Origin: an uncultured Alphaproteobacteria bacterium
Lineage (GTDB): Bacteria; Pseudomonadota; Alphaproteobacteria; UBA11222
Direction of reading: 5' to 3'
Assembly: GCA_937888955.1 (NCBI GenBank)
Contig: CALAQW010000103.1
Span: 1-42,302, forward strand
Length of the DNA stretch: 42,302 nucleotides
Shown here: positions 26,438-34,940 of the stretch, piece after piece
Numbering within the stretch: the stretch's first letter is position 1
Layout: each line of letters begins with the position of its first letter
Notes under the pieces: model-generated
The model's database searches: none
Seen by the model: only the letters and a program-made list of their open reading frames with translations
Told to the model about the DNA's origin: nothing
Program-made: the position numbers and the translations under genes

Positions 26438-27415
26438 ATGCGACAGCGTGGGTGGGGCAGGGGGATATTTTTTGCACTTGGTTTGAGCGCGGCACTGATG
26501 GCACAAGCTGCACCTGCGCAGGAGCGGCTCGTGCTGGCGAGCGGCGCTGTACAGGGGGGATATTTTCTGACCGGCGGTGCGGTTTGCGCGCAGATAAACA
26601 AGCAGACGACGCAGCACAAATTATATTGCGCGGTCGCGCCCAGCAGTGGCTCTGTCGAGAATCTGGAATTGTTGCGCGCAAGTCAGGTTGATCTCGCGCT
26701 TGTGCAGTCTGACTGGCAGTATTTGGCGTTCGAGGGCACGGCAAAGCGCTTCGCCGGCGCTGAAAAGGTTGCAAATATGCGCGCCATGGCAGCCCTGAGC
26801 AGTATGCCGCTTGCCTTGCTTGCGCGTGAGGATGCCGCGATTACCACCCTGTCGGATTTGCGGGGAAAGCGCGTTGATATTGGCAGGGCGGGTACGGCGC
26901 GCAGGCTGGTGATGGATGATTTGCTTGCCGCCCTTGAGTGGGATCTGGGGGCCTTCGAGCTGGCATCCGAATTTCCCCAGCAAGAGGCGCTCGACGCATT
27001 ATGCGCAGGACAATTGGCAGCGGTGCCGATTGTGGATATCAGCCCCTCGTCACAGGTGCGCGCAGCACTGCGGCGCTGCAAATTACGCATTGTTCCGATT
27101 GATGCGGCCGTTGTGGCCAAGGTGGTTGCCGCAAAACCCTACTATTCGGCGATTAAAATTCCATCAAGCACTTATCCGGGTACCAAGACCGACATTGCCA
27201 GTTTCGGTCAGCGTATCGTACTTGTCGGGCGGTTCAAGGTTGCCGATACGGATGCCTATAACTTTGTGAAGGCCTTGGTCGAAAATCTGCCTGCGCTTGC
27301 AAAAATACACCCGTCTTTTAAGGGGCTGACGCCGCAGTCGGTCGCCAAAGGCGGTATTGCTATTCCCCTACATGACGGTGCGGCCCGTTACTACCGGGAG
27401 GCGGGGCTGCGATAG
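26438..27415 (+). CDS. TAXI-family TRAP transporter solute-binding protein
   Basis: The 325-residue protein has a Sec signal peptide (about 1-28, ending AQAAPAQ). A TAXI fold follows: LVLASGAVQGGYFLTGGAVCAQIN, SSGSVENLELLRASQVDLALVQSDW, then LSDLRGKRVDIGRAGTARR and LCAGQLAAVPIVDI. TAXI proteins bind ligands such as glutamate or other acids in the periplasm and feed a fused 4TM-12TM permease. No such permease gene is adjacent; the TRAP permease 2 kb away has its own DctP. It may be an orphan binding protein or a signalling subunit. The ATG at 26438 gives a standard signal peptide; an upstream in-frame ATG at 26402 adds 12 unlikely residues. Confidence 0.88.
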   Translation: MRQRGWGRGIFFALGLSAALMAQAAPAQERLVLASGAVQGGYFLTGGAVCAQINKQTTQHKLYCAVAPSSGSVENLELLRASQVDLALVQSDWQYLAFEGTAKRFAGAEKVANMRAMAALSSMPLALLAREDAAITTLSDLRGKRVDIGRAGTARRLVMDDLLAALEWDLGAFELASEFPQQEALDALCAGQLAAVPIVDISPSSQVRAALRRCKLRIVPIDAAVVAKVVAAKPYYSAIKIPSSTYPGTKTDIASFGQRIVLVGRFKVADTDAYNFVKALVENLPALAKIHPSFKGLTPQSVAKGGIAIPLHDGAARYYREAGLR

Positions 27416-27428
27416 CTGCATTCTTGCC

Positions 27429-27469
27429 AAAAAAAGCCCCGAGGATTTTGCGAATTCCCCCGGGGCTTT
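27429..27469. terminator. Bidirectional rho-independent terminator between the TAXI and cytochrome c genes
   Basis: AAAGCCCCG (27433-27441) and CGGGGCTTT (27461-27469) pair over 9 bp, extended by GG/CC after one mismatch. Seven A precede it on the plus strand, giving a seven-T tail on the minus strand, so it serves the cytochrome c gene best and also ends the convergent TAXI gene. Confidence 0.85.
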
Positions 27470-27488
27470 CAGAACTCGTCCGGCTGAA

Positions 27489-27899
27489 TTACTCCGCTGT
27501 GGCCTCTTTCAGATAGGCTAACACGTTGGCGATTTGCTTATCCTTCCTCAAACCGGCGAAAGCCATCTTGTTTTTCGGAATGAAATCCTTGGGTTTGCGC
27601 AGATATTGTTCCAGCGATTCCTCATTCCAGGTCAAGCCGTTCGCGCCGGCTTCGACCATCGCGTCGGAAAAGCTGAAACCTTCCGCGGTGCCCGCCGTGC
27701 GGCCGAACAGACCCGAAAGATTGGGGCCGACCTTGTGCTTGCCACCAGCTTCAACCGTATGGCAGGCCTTGCATTTCTTGAAAACTTTTTCGCCCTTTTT
27801 TGCGTTACCTGGCTCAAGCGCCAATGCGCCGCCTGCGGCAGTTGAGGAAACCAGGAATGCCAGCGCAACCATGCGCAGGCTGCGTCCGAAACGATACAT
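27489..27899 (-). CDS. Class I c-type cytochrome (c2-like)
   Basis: The mature protein is small: 136 residues including a signal peptide of about 28 ([17 protein letters not shown]). The haem motif is CKACH at 43-47 and the distal ligand is Met112 in NKMAFAGL, as in mitochondrial-type and bacterial c2 cytochromes. [15 protein letters not shown] near 56-70 is the family loop. It would carry electrons in the periplasm between the bc1 complex and an oxidase or another acceptor. AAGGAG lies 6 nt before the ATG at 27899; a longer open frame upstream lacks this and would hide the signal peptide. It stands alone, with a terminator after it. Confidence 0.94.
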   Translation of the reverse strand: MYRFGRSLRMVALAFLVSSTAAGGALALEPGNAKKGEKVFKKCKACHTVEAGGKHKVGPNLSGLFGRTAGTAEGFSFSDAMVEAGANGLTWNEESLEQYLRKPKDFIPKNKMAFAGLRKDKQIANVLAYLKEATAE

Positions 27900-28158
27900 A
27901 AATTGCTCCTTATGCGCCTGAAAGTCGTATTCTGAATGGCCGATGACGCCTGCCGGGCCAAGCCCGGAATGGCGCGTGTCGGTTGGCATGTCAATGCCGA
28001 TCGGATGCCTGCTTATACAAAAAGTACAGCGATGAAAACAGGCACAGTTTGTCGCACTACCATAGTCGGGCTTAACAGGCTTTTGATTGTTTCTGCGGTT
28101 ATTATGTAAGTTGCCTGGATCACCGCTTTTTTGAAGCCAGCAGTTTGGGTTTATACCG

Positions 28159-28884
28159 ATGGTCAAAGTTGATGCGCAGGATTTAGCTGTTTTGTCCGCT
28201 TGTTCGCGCGAACAGCTTGCGGCAATGGCCGCTGCCGGGGCGCAAGTGCGTGAGTGTTATCGCCTGCTTGAGAAGACCGGTGCCAATGTCGTTGGGCAGA
28301 TTCTTGCCGCCACCGATACATTCTATGAATGGAACCATTATCCCGAAGGGGATGTGTTCGACCGCGAAAGCGCCAGTCAGTATTATTATCATGCGCATCG
28401 GGGGGCGGAGCTTGAGCACGGGCATTTTCACACATTCATCCGCGCGGCAGGCATGAAAAAGGGCGTGCGGCCGGCGCCTTATACGGGCACGGCCGAGCGT
28501 CCGCTGGGATCGGATGCGATTGCCCATCTGATTTCAATCTCGATGAATGATGAAGGCTATCCGATCGGGCTTTTCGCGGTGAATCGCTGGGTGACGGGGG
28601 AGACCTTTTATGCCGCCGAGGATGTCATCGCGATGCTGCCGGACTTCCGGATCGAGCATACATTTCCCTGCCTTGCGACCAATATGTGGATCACCGCGAT
28701 GGTGCGGTTGTTTGCGCCGCAAATCGCGGCGCTGCTGCGCGAGCGGGACAAATCGATTGCGGCGTGGCAGCAACAATATCCCGACCGCGACGTGTTCGAG
28801 GATCGCGAGCTTGAAATGACCTCTTATCTGCCGATTTCCGTGTCGCGCCAGATTACCACCATTGACAGGCTGCTGCGGCGTTAG
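28159..28884 (+). CDS. Uncharacterised conserved protein (possibly DUF6969 family)
   Basis: The 241-residue cytosolic protein has no signal or membrane segment. Notable stretches are [17 protein letters not shown] (about 53-69), [23 protein letters not shown] (about 74-96), [29 protein letters not shown] (about 123-151) and a histidine/aspartate-rich first half. This looks like a conserved alphaproteobacterial hypothetical family, which I tentatively equate with DUF6969; no biochemical function is known to me. The clustered His, Asp and Glu residues in [14 protein letters not shown] could bind a metal (inference). It is transcribed away from the cytochrome c gene and ends 8 nt before the convergent dctM stop. 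Confidence 0.75.
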   Translation: MVKVDAQDLAVLSACSREQLAAMAAAGAQVRECYRLLEKTGANVVGQILAATDTFYEWNHYPEGDVFDRESASQYYYHAHRGAELEHGHFHTFIRAAGMKKGVRPAPYTGTAERPLGSDAIAHLISISMNDEGYPIGLFAVNRWVTGETFYAAEDVIAMLPDFRIEHTFPCLATNMWITAMVRLFAPQIAALLRERDKSIAAWQQQYPDRDVFEDRELEMTSYLPISVSRQITTIDRLLRR

Positions 28885-28892
28885 GCTGCCGG

Positions 28893-30275
28893 CTATTGCA
28901 GCATCTGCGCAGGTAGCCACAGGGCGATTTCGGGAAAGCCGATGACAAGTCCGAGGCCCACTAGCTGCAAGATCACGAATGGCACGATGCCGCGATAAAT
29001 TTCCCCGATCCTGATATGGGCGGGTGCTACGCCTTTCAGATAGAACAGCGCAAAGCCGAAGGGCGGCGTCAGGAAGGATGTTTGCAGATTGACCGCGATC
29101 AATATCGCAAACCAGGGCACGATCAGGGCCTGGGCGCCGACATGAGCGCTGAAATCCAGTTCGGCGATGATCGGCGCGAACACCGGTAAGATGATGAGGG
29201 TGATTTCAATCCAGTCGAAGAAAAAGCCGAGCAGGAAAACCACCGCCATCAGCACAAACAGAATGCCCCACGGGCCCGCCCCGGTCGCTGCGATGGCGTC
29301 AAGGATCAGATCTTCCCCGCCCAGCGCGCGGAATACATAGGAAAAGCAGGTCGCCCCGACAAAGATGCCAAACAGCATGGCGCCGGTCAGCGCTGATTCT
29401 TCGGCCACCTCGCGCAGCATGGGCCAGTTGAGCCGCCGGTTCAAAACTGCAAGCAGCACCGCGCCCAGGGCACCGACGCCCGAGGCTTCGGTCGGGGTGG
29501 CAAAGCCCGCAAAGATTGAACCAAGCACCAGAGTGATCAGCAGTACCGGTGGAACGAAGCTGCGCAGCAGCAACAGGGTGATTTCCCCCCGCCGCGCCGT
29601 GCCGCTATTCGCCGCGATGCGCGGCATCGCTGGCGCATGTTGCGGGCGTATGAGGGCGGTTGCGACGATATAAAGCGCATAAAGCCCCGCAAGCAGCAGC
29701 CCCGGCCCGATCGCGGCAAGAAAGGTTGTGCCTACCGGGATCGACAACAGCTCCGCCATGATGACAAGCATGATGCTGGGCGGGATAAGAATGCCCAATG
29801 TGCCGGCAGCCGAAATCGTCCCGGTGGCAAGCGGGACGTGGTATCGCCGCTCCAGCATCACCGGCAGCGCCATCAGCGTGATCATGACGACGCTGGCACC
29901 GATAATGCCGGTGGTTGCCGCCAGGATCACCCCCATCAGCGTGACCGACAGGGCAAGCCCGCCTGGCATGCGGCGGGTCAGGATCTGCAAGGCGTTCAAC
30001 AAATCGCGGGCAACGCCGGTGCGTTCCATCATGGTGCCCATGAAGATGAACATCGGGATTGCGACGAGCACGATATTCTCCATCGAGCCGCCAAAAATCC
30101 GTAGGCTGATCAGGTAAAACTGTCGATAGTTAAAGATGTCGAAGGCAATGCCGATCAACCCGAACGCCAAACCGATCCCGCCCAGGATGAAGGCGACCGG
30201 ATAGCCGCTGAACAGCAGGATGGCCAGCGCGACGAACATCAGGATTGGCAGGGCGTCGGCGAACTCTCCTATCAT
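28893..30275 (-). CDS. dctM: TRAP transporter large permease DctM
   Basis: The 460-residue protein is a standard DctM with about twelve to thirteen hydrophobic segments. Motifs include FSGYPVAFILGGIGLAFGL near 22-40, VAIPMFIFMGTMMERTGVARDLL, GILIPPSIMLVIMAE near 155-170, FATPTEASGVGALGA near 270, and TSFLTPPFGFALFYLKG near the end. It forms the sodium-driven membrane channel of a TRAP transporter. The ATG at 30275 overlaps the dctQ stop by 4 nt, fixing the start; an open frame that continues upstream lies inside dctQ and is not coding. Confidence 0.94.
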   Translation of the reverse strand: MIGEFADALPILMFVALAILLFSGYPVAFILGGIGLAFGLIGIAFDIFNYRQFYLISLRIFGGSMENIVLVAIPMFIFMGTMMERTGVARDLLNALQILTRRMPGGLALSVTLMGVILAATTGIIGASVVMITLMALPVMLERRYHVPLATGTISAAGTLGILIPPSIMLVIMAELLSIPVGTTFLAAIGPGLLLAGLYALYIVATALIRPQHAPAMPRIAANSGTARRGEITLLLLRSFVPPVLLITLVLGSIFAGFATPTEASGVGALGAVLLAVLNRRLNWPMLREVAEESALTGAMLFGIFVGATCFSYVFRALGGEDLILDAIAATGAGPWGILFVLMAVVFLLGFFFDWIEITLIILPVFAPIIAELDFSAHVGAQALIVPWFAILIAVNLQTSFLTPPFGFALFYLKGVAPAHIRIGEIYRGIVPFVILQLVGLGLVIGFPEIALWLPAQMLQ

Positions 30276-30844
30276 GGGCGCGATCTCGCCTGATCCCGAA
30301 GATCCGCGGGGCCGAACAGCAAGACGACATTGCGTAAAACCGTTGCCATGGCGGCCAGTGCCAGAATGGAAAAGCCAAGCGGCAGCATTGCCTTGATGAG
30401 CCAGCGATGCGGCAGCCCGGTAAGCGCTGCGGAAACCTCGCCCGAATGATAGGCGCGGGCGGTAAAATCGATCCCGAAACTGATCACCAGATAACAATAG
30501 GGCAGCAGAAACAGCAAACAGCCCAGCAATTCGATTGCGGCGCGCAGATCCGGGCTGAAACGTTCGCGTACAAGCTCGATCCGGACATGGCGGTCGCGCA
30601 GATAAGCATACCCAAGGCATAGCAGGAAAAGCACCGCGTGCAGATGCCATTCCATCTCCTGCAATTTGGTCGAGCTGATATGCCAGATGCTGCCTGACAG
30701 AGCGGGATAGATGCCAAGTAATTTGCGGCTGATAATGTCATAGACAATCACCAGCATGAGCGGCAGCGCCAGCAGGGCGGCCATCCTGCCGATCCATTCG
30801 ATCAAACGGGTAATGCCGTCGCTAAGGGAAAGCAGTCGCTGCAT
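30272..30844 (-). CDS. dctQ: TRAP transporter small permease DctQ
   Basis: The 190-residue protein has four hydrophobic segments (about 20-40, 65-82, 104-127 and 147-170). The first pair is separated by a loop, and GYAYLRDRHVRIELV is the family's conserved positively charged motif following helix 2. DctQ supports DctM in the membrane. The gene follows dctP by 18 nt and overlaps dctM by 4 nt, forming a three-gene operon. Confidence 0.9.
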   Translation of the reverse strand: MQRLLSLSDGITRLIEWIGRMAALLALPLMLVIVYDIISRKLLGIYPALSGSIWHISSTKLQEMEWHLHAVLFLLCLGYAYLRDRHVRIELVRERFSPDLRAAIELLGCLLFLLPYCYLVISFGIDFTARAYHSGEVSAALTGLPHRWLIKAMLPLGFSILALAAMATVLRNVVLLFGPADLRDQARSRP

Positions 30845-30862
30845 GGCGGGGTGTTGCCCGGA

Positions 30863-31915
30863 TCAGTCGAGATAGCCAAGCGCGCGCCATTCTTTGTAAT
30901 TGGCGCGAAAGGCTTGCAGTGATTCCCAGACCCGTTTGAAATCGGGGTCGGCGGCACTTTGTTCGGCCGCGACTTCATCCCACGCATTGGACAGCGCGGT
31001 GAGAATTTCGGGCGGCCAGCGGTGGATCTGTACCCCCTTCTCCCGCAAGCTTTGCAGGGCGGCGAACTGGATATACTCGCCTTCCGCCAGCCCTTCGCGC
31101 ACGGAATCGCCGCAGACGGTTTCGATTTGCGCGCGCTGCGTGTCATTGAGCGCTTCCCACGCCTGCTTGTTGATCATCAGTTCAAAGAATGTGGATTGCT
31201 GATGCCAGCCGGGGAAATAGTAATGTTTGGCCGCCTGATGGAAGCCAAGGTCAAGATCGATGGCCGGCATTGAAAATTCCGTGGCGTCAATCGTGCCCAG
31301 TTCAAGGGCGGGGAAGATATCCCCGCTGGCCAGCAGCTGGGTCGACACACCCAGCTTTTCGAGCACCTGTGCCCCCAGCCCGAAGAAGCGCATTTTCTTG
31401 CCGCGCAGATCCTCGATGCTGCGGATTTCTTCGCGGAACCAGCCTGATGCTTCCGGTGCGATCATGCCGCAGACAAGGCCATGTATGTTGTGGCGGGCGT
31501 AGATTTCCTCGAACATTTGCCGGCCGCCGCCGAAATAATACCAGGCAAGATATTCGCCCGCGCCGGGCCCGAACGGAACTGATGCAAAAAGCTGCAAGGC
31601 GGGTTCCTTGCCGGCCCAATAACCAGGGGTCGACCAGCCGGCTTCCACCGCGCCGGCGGCCCCCGCCTCGAATGTTTCAAGCGGCGGCACAAGCGCACCG
31701 GGCTCATGAAACTTGATGCGGAATTTGCCGTCACTGACCGCCTTGATCCGCTCTTCCAGCCGCTTGCCCAGGGTGCCGAGCTGCACGAGCGAGGCCGAAT
31801 AAGTGCTTTGCATGTTCCAGCGCACGCGTTCAGCCGCCGCCACCTGCGTGGCAGACGATGCCGATAGCAGTGTGGATAAAATGACGGCGGGAAGAAATCC
31901 GCGCCGAAAAGCCAT
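30863..31915 (-). CDS. dctP: TRAP transporter solute-binding protein DctP (TakP/keto-acid-like)
   Basis: The 350-residue protein starts with a Sec signal (about 1-28, ending ATQVAAA). It shows the DctP fold with WSTPGYWAGKEPALQLFASVPFGP and SIEDLRGKKMRFFGLGAQVLEKLG. The stretch DATEFSMPAIDLDLGFHQAAKHYYFPGWHQ, at about 212-242, corresponds to the ligand/metal region of the TakP and lactate-binding branch, so a 2-oxo or hydroxy acid ligand is likely, though not proven. I chose the ATG at 31915, which is 7 nt after AGGA; an in-frame ATG at 31921 is only 1 nt away. It heads the dctPQM operon and is divergent from mlaE. Confidence 0.9.
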   Translation of the reverse strand: MAFRRGFLPAVILSTLLSASSATQVAAAERVRWNMQSTYSASLVQLGTLGKRLEERIKAVSDGKFRIKFHEPGALVPPLETFEAGAAGAVEAGWSTPGYWAGKEPALQLFASVPFGPGAGEYLAWYYFGGGRQMFEEIYARHNIHGLVCGMIAPEASGWFREEIRSIEDLRGKKMRFFGLGAQVLEKLGVSTQLLASGDIFPALELGTIDATEFSMPAIDLDLGFHQAAKHYYFPGWHQQSTFFELMINKQAWEALNDTQRAQIETVCGDSVREGLAEGEYIQFAALQSLREKGVQIHRWPPEILTALSNAWDEVAAEQSAADPDFKRVWESLQAFRANYKEWRALGYLD

Positions 31916-32082
31916 GCTCATATCCTGACCCCGTGGATGACATTTTTAGTTTCTTGCGAGGCAATTTACACAGCCGGTGCCCGCACGCCAAACTTTCCGC
32001 CCATTTGGCACCGCGCTCACTTGCCCTTACCGGCCCGCTTGGGCACACTGCGGGATGGCCGTCGGGCGGGGTTAGGGGCTTT

Positions 32083-33204
32083 ATGGCAAGATTGGAATGC
32101 GTGGAACAAGCGGATGCGGTGGCGGTCAGGGCCGCGGGCGACTGGGTCATTGCCGGGCTGGCGCCACTTGAGCCGCAATTGCGCAATCTGCTTGATCTGC
32201 GCGCCAAAGAGCTGCATTTCGATCTGTCCGGACTTGACCGGCTGGATACCGCCGGGGCATGGCTCATCCACCGTACGCTGAAAGCGCTTGAAAGTTCGGG
32301 GAAGCAAGTCCGGTTGGATAACGCGTCCGAAGATCATGCGGCGCTGATCGAACGTGTGGCCGCCAATGACAAGCCGCATCCTGCAGAGCCAGAGAGTGGC
32401 AATGCATTTGTGCATGTGGTTGAGGAGGTCGGCGAAACCGTCATTGATGCCTGGCGTGAAACCCGTGACTTATTGGGATTTTTCGGGCTGACCGTCGCCA
32501 CGCTGGGCCGGGCCGTCCGGCAACCGGGACGTGTCCGGCTGACCTCGCTTGTCTATCATCTCGAGCAGGTCGGGCTGAATGCGGTGCCGATCGTTGCGCT
32601 GATTTCCTTCCTGATCGGGATCGTGCTTGCCTATCAGGGAGCGACGCAGCTGCGCCAGTTCGGGGCGGAGATTTTTACGGTCGAGCTGGTTGCGATTTCG
32701 GTGCTGCGCGAGATCGGCATTCTGTTGACCGCCATCATTGTGGCGGGCCGTTCGGGCAGCGCATTCACCGCGCAGATCGGCTCCATGAAACTGCATGAGG
32801 AGGTCGACGCGATGCGGGCGCTGGCGCTCGACCCGATGGAGATGCTGGTTCTGCCGCGTGTGCTGGCGCTGATCATCGCCTTGCCGATGCTTGGCTTTAT
32901 CAGCGCGATGATGGGGCTCGCCGGGGGGGCGGTGATGTGCTGGATATCGCTTGATATCTCGCCCGGCCTTTATATCGAGCGGCTTTCAGAAGGGGTAAGC
33001 CTGTCGCATTTTCTTATCGGTATCGTGAAGGCCCCGTTCTTTGCGCTGATGATCGGGCTGATCGGCTGCTTTGAGGGGCTGAAAGTCGAAAGCAGTGCGG
33101 AATCGGTGGGGCGGCTCACCACCAAATCGGTGGTCGAATCGATCTTTATGGTGATCGTGGTCGACGCCTTCTTCTCGATCTATTTCGCGGTGCTGGGGTT
33201 ATGA
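32083..33204 (+). CDS. mlaE: MlaE-family lipid ABC transporter permease with N-terminal STAS-like domain
   Basis: The 373-residue protein joins an N-terminal STAS-like segment of about 110 residues (LHFDLSGLDRLDTAGAWLIHRTL is the STAS core) to a MlaE permease domain (about 125-373). The permease shows VALISFLIGIVLAYQGATQLRQFGAEIFTVELVAIS, REIGILLTAIIVAGRSGSAFTAQIGSMK and EVDAMRALALDPMEMLVLPRV, all family hallmarks. The STAS part replaces a separate MlaB, which is absent here. MlaE forms the membrane core of the MlaFED complex. AGGGG lies 6 nt before the ATG at 32083; an earlier GTG at 31933 has no site and adds residues without family match. Its stop overlaps mlaF by 4 nt. Confidence 0.93.
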   Translation: MARLECVEQADAVAVRAAGDWVIAGLAPLEPQLRNLLDLRAKELHFDLSGLDRLDTAGAWLIHRTLKALESSGKQVRLDNASEDHAALIERVAANDKPHPAEPESGNAFVHVVEEVGETVIDAWRETRDLLGFFGLTVATLGRAVRQPGRVRLTSLVYHLEQVGLNAVPIVALISFLIGIVLAYQGATQLRQFGAEIFTVELVAISVLREIGILLTAIIVAGRSGSAFTAQIGSMKLHEEVDAMRALALDPMEMLVLPRVLALIIALPMLGFISAMMGLAGGAVMCWISLDISPGLYIERLSEGVSLSHFLIGIVKAPFFALMIGLIGCFEGLKVESSAESVGRLTTKSVVESIFMVIVVDAFFSIYFAVLGL

Positions 33205-33995
33205 GCGCGGCGGATGCGAACCAGCCGGTCATCTCGGTGCGTGGGCTGCGCACGCAATTTGGCGCATCCGTCATCCATGATGGGCTCGATCTCGATATTT
33301 TTGCGGGCGAGGTGGTTGGAATTGTCGGCGGGTCGGGAACCGGTAAATCGGTGTTGCTGCGCACGATTATCGGCCTGAACAGGCCGCGCGCGGGCACGAT
33401 TTCAGTATTCGGACAGCAGCTTGCCGACTTGCCGGCCGCCGCGCGGCAGGCGGTCGAACGGCGCTGGGGGGTTTTGTTCCAGGATGGCGCGCTTTTTTCA
33501 TCGCTGACGGTGGCGCAGAATGTGATGCTGCCGATGCGCGAACATCTCACATTGTCCGATGGGCTGATGGATGAGCTTGCCGCGATGAAGATCAGCATGG
33601 TTGGCCTGCCCTCCGATGCGGGGAATAAATACCCGTCGGAATTATCAGGCGGGATGCGTAAACGCGCGGGGCTTGCGCGCGCATTGGCGCTTGATCCCGA
33701 CATTGTTTTCCTTGACGAGCCGACCGCCGGGCTTGACCCGATCGGGGCGGCGGCGTTCGATAATCTGATTATTGAACTCAAGCGCAATCTGGGGCTGACA
33801 GTGTTCATGGTGACCCACGATCTCGATAGTCTGAACGCGATTTGCGACCGGATCGCGGTGTTGGCGGAAAAGCGGGTGATTGTCACCGGCGACATGGCGC
33901 AGATGTTGCGTCACCCGCATCCCTGGATCAGGGAATATTTTCACGGGCCCAGGGCACGGGCGGCGGGACTGGGTTCCAAAGGAGAGGATAGCTAG
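33201..33995 (+). CDS. mlaF: MlaF lipid-transport ABC ATPase
   Basis: The 264-residue ATPase has the full set of motifs: Walker A GGSGTGKS at 43-50, Q-loop in LFQDGALFSS, signature LSGGMRKRAGLARALALDP near 150-168, Walker B IVFLDEPTAGLDP and switch histidine in VTHD. LFQDGALFSSLTVAQNVMLPM and GMRKR are typical of the Mla/Ttg2A branch. It powers phospholipid movement by MlaE. The ATG overlaps the mlaE stop and mlaD starts 3 nt after its stop. Confidence 0.95.
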   Translation: MSAADANQPVISVRGLRTQFGASVIHDGLDLDIFAGEVVGIVGGSGTGKSVLLRTIIGLNRPRAGTISVFGQQLADLPAAARQAVERRWGVLFQDGALFSSLTVAQNVMLPMREHLTLSDGLMDELAAMKISMVGLPSDAGNKYPSELSGGMRKRAGLARALALDPDIVFLDEPTAGLDPIGAAAFDNLIIELKRNLGLTVFMVTHDLDSLNAICDRIAVLAEKRVIVTGDMAQMLRHPHPWIREYFHGPRARAAGLGSKGEDS

Positions 33996-33998
33996 GCA

Positions 33999-34940
33999 AT
34001 GGAGACGCGGGCCAATCATGTGCTGATCGGAAGTTTCACGCTGCTGATCATTGTCGGGGCGTTGGGCTTTGCCTTGTGGCTTGCCAAGATCGAGATCGAT
34101 CGCCGCTTCAGCTATTACGATATTTTCTTCGAGGGATCGGTCGCCGGGCTGAGCGAAGCCGGCGATGTCCGCTATCAGGGGGTGCGTGTCGGGCAGGTGA
34201 AGGAAATACAGATCGACCCGCAAAATCCCGGCCAGGTGCGGGTGCGGATCGAGGTGGATGCAAATACCCCGGTTACCGAGGGGGCAAGTGCAAGCCTTGA
34301 ATTCTTTGGTGTGACCGGTGTGCTTTATGTGCAGATTTCCGCAGGCGATCCCAACGCGCCCCCGATCACGCCGCCGCAAGGTAAACAGGTGGCGACCCTG
34401 CCGGCACAGAAATCAAGCATTGAGGAACTGTTTGCCGGCGCGCCGCAACTGCTCGACAATGCGGTCATTCTGGTCGACCGGCTGTCCAGGCTTGTCAATT
34501 CGGATAACCGGCAGACGATTACCGATATCCTGAACAATGTCGCATCGGTCAGCGGCGCCGTTGCGGGCCGTAGCGATGAGATCGATGCGCTGCTTGGCAA
34601 TGCCCATAAAATCAGCGACGACATGGCGGCGATTTCCGCCAATCTCAACCGGATGTCTGGCCGGCTCGACAATCTGGACGGCGAATTGCAGACTTTTCTG
34701 TCTGAAGCCAACCGCTCGGCGCAGGCAATCGGCGGCTTGGCAAGCGAACTGGACCTGATCCTGAAAGACAATAAAATGTCGATCAACAGTTTCACCGGCA
34801 GCGGGTTGCGTGAATTCACCTTGTTTGTGACCGAGGCGCGGCAGCTTGTCGTCACACTGGAACGGCTGGCGCAGCGGGTGGAAAGCGATCCGGCGCGGTT
34901 CTTCCTGGGCACATCAGCATCGGAGTATCGGCCAGAATGA
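33999..34940 (+). CDS. mlaD: MlaD-family MCE protein
   Basis: The 313-residue protein begins with one membrane helix (LIGSFTLLIIVGALGFALWLA, about 9-29). The MCE domain follows at about 40-120, seen as FEGSVAGLSEAGDVRYQGVRVGQV, IEVDANTPVTEGASASLEF and GVTGVLYVQI. The remainder is a long helical region (about 145-300) rich in heptads. Canonical E. coli MlaD is about 180 residues; this longer form, with a helical tail that can span the periplasm, is widespread in proteobacteria. It would shuttle lipids between MlaC and MlaE. Its stop overlaps the next lipoprotein gene by 4 nt. Confidence 0.94.
   Translation: METRANHVLIGSFTLLIIVGALGFALWLAKIEIDRRFSYYDIFFEGSVAGLSEAGDVRYQGVRVGQVKEIQIDPQNPGQVRVRIEVDANTPVTEGASASLEFFGVTGVLYVQISAGDPNAPPITPPQGKQVATLPAQKSSIEELFAGAPQLLDNAVILVDRLSRLVNSDNRQTITDILNNVASVSGAVAGRSDEIDALLGNAHKISDDMAAISANLNRMSGRLDNLDGELQTFLSEANRSAQAIGGLASELDLILKDNKMSINSFTGSGLREFTLFVTEARQLVVTLERLAQRVESDPARFFLGTSASEYRPE

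Noticed and set aside
26256-26774. Minus-strand 172-codon frame overlapping the TAXI gene start
   Set aside because: The first two thirds are antisense to TAXI. The last 48 residues in the gap read somewhat protein-like, but no start codon with a ribosome-binding site is there; a decayed gene end cannot be excluded.
27900-28166. Longer N-terminus for the cytochrome c gene
   Set aside because: It would bury the signal peptide, whereas AAGGAG precedes the internal ATG.
30276-30650. Long upstream extension of dctM
   Set aside because: It overlaps most of dctQ in another frame; the ATGA junction marks the true start.
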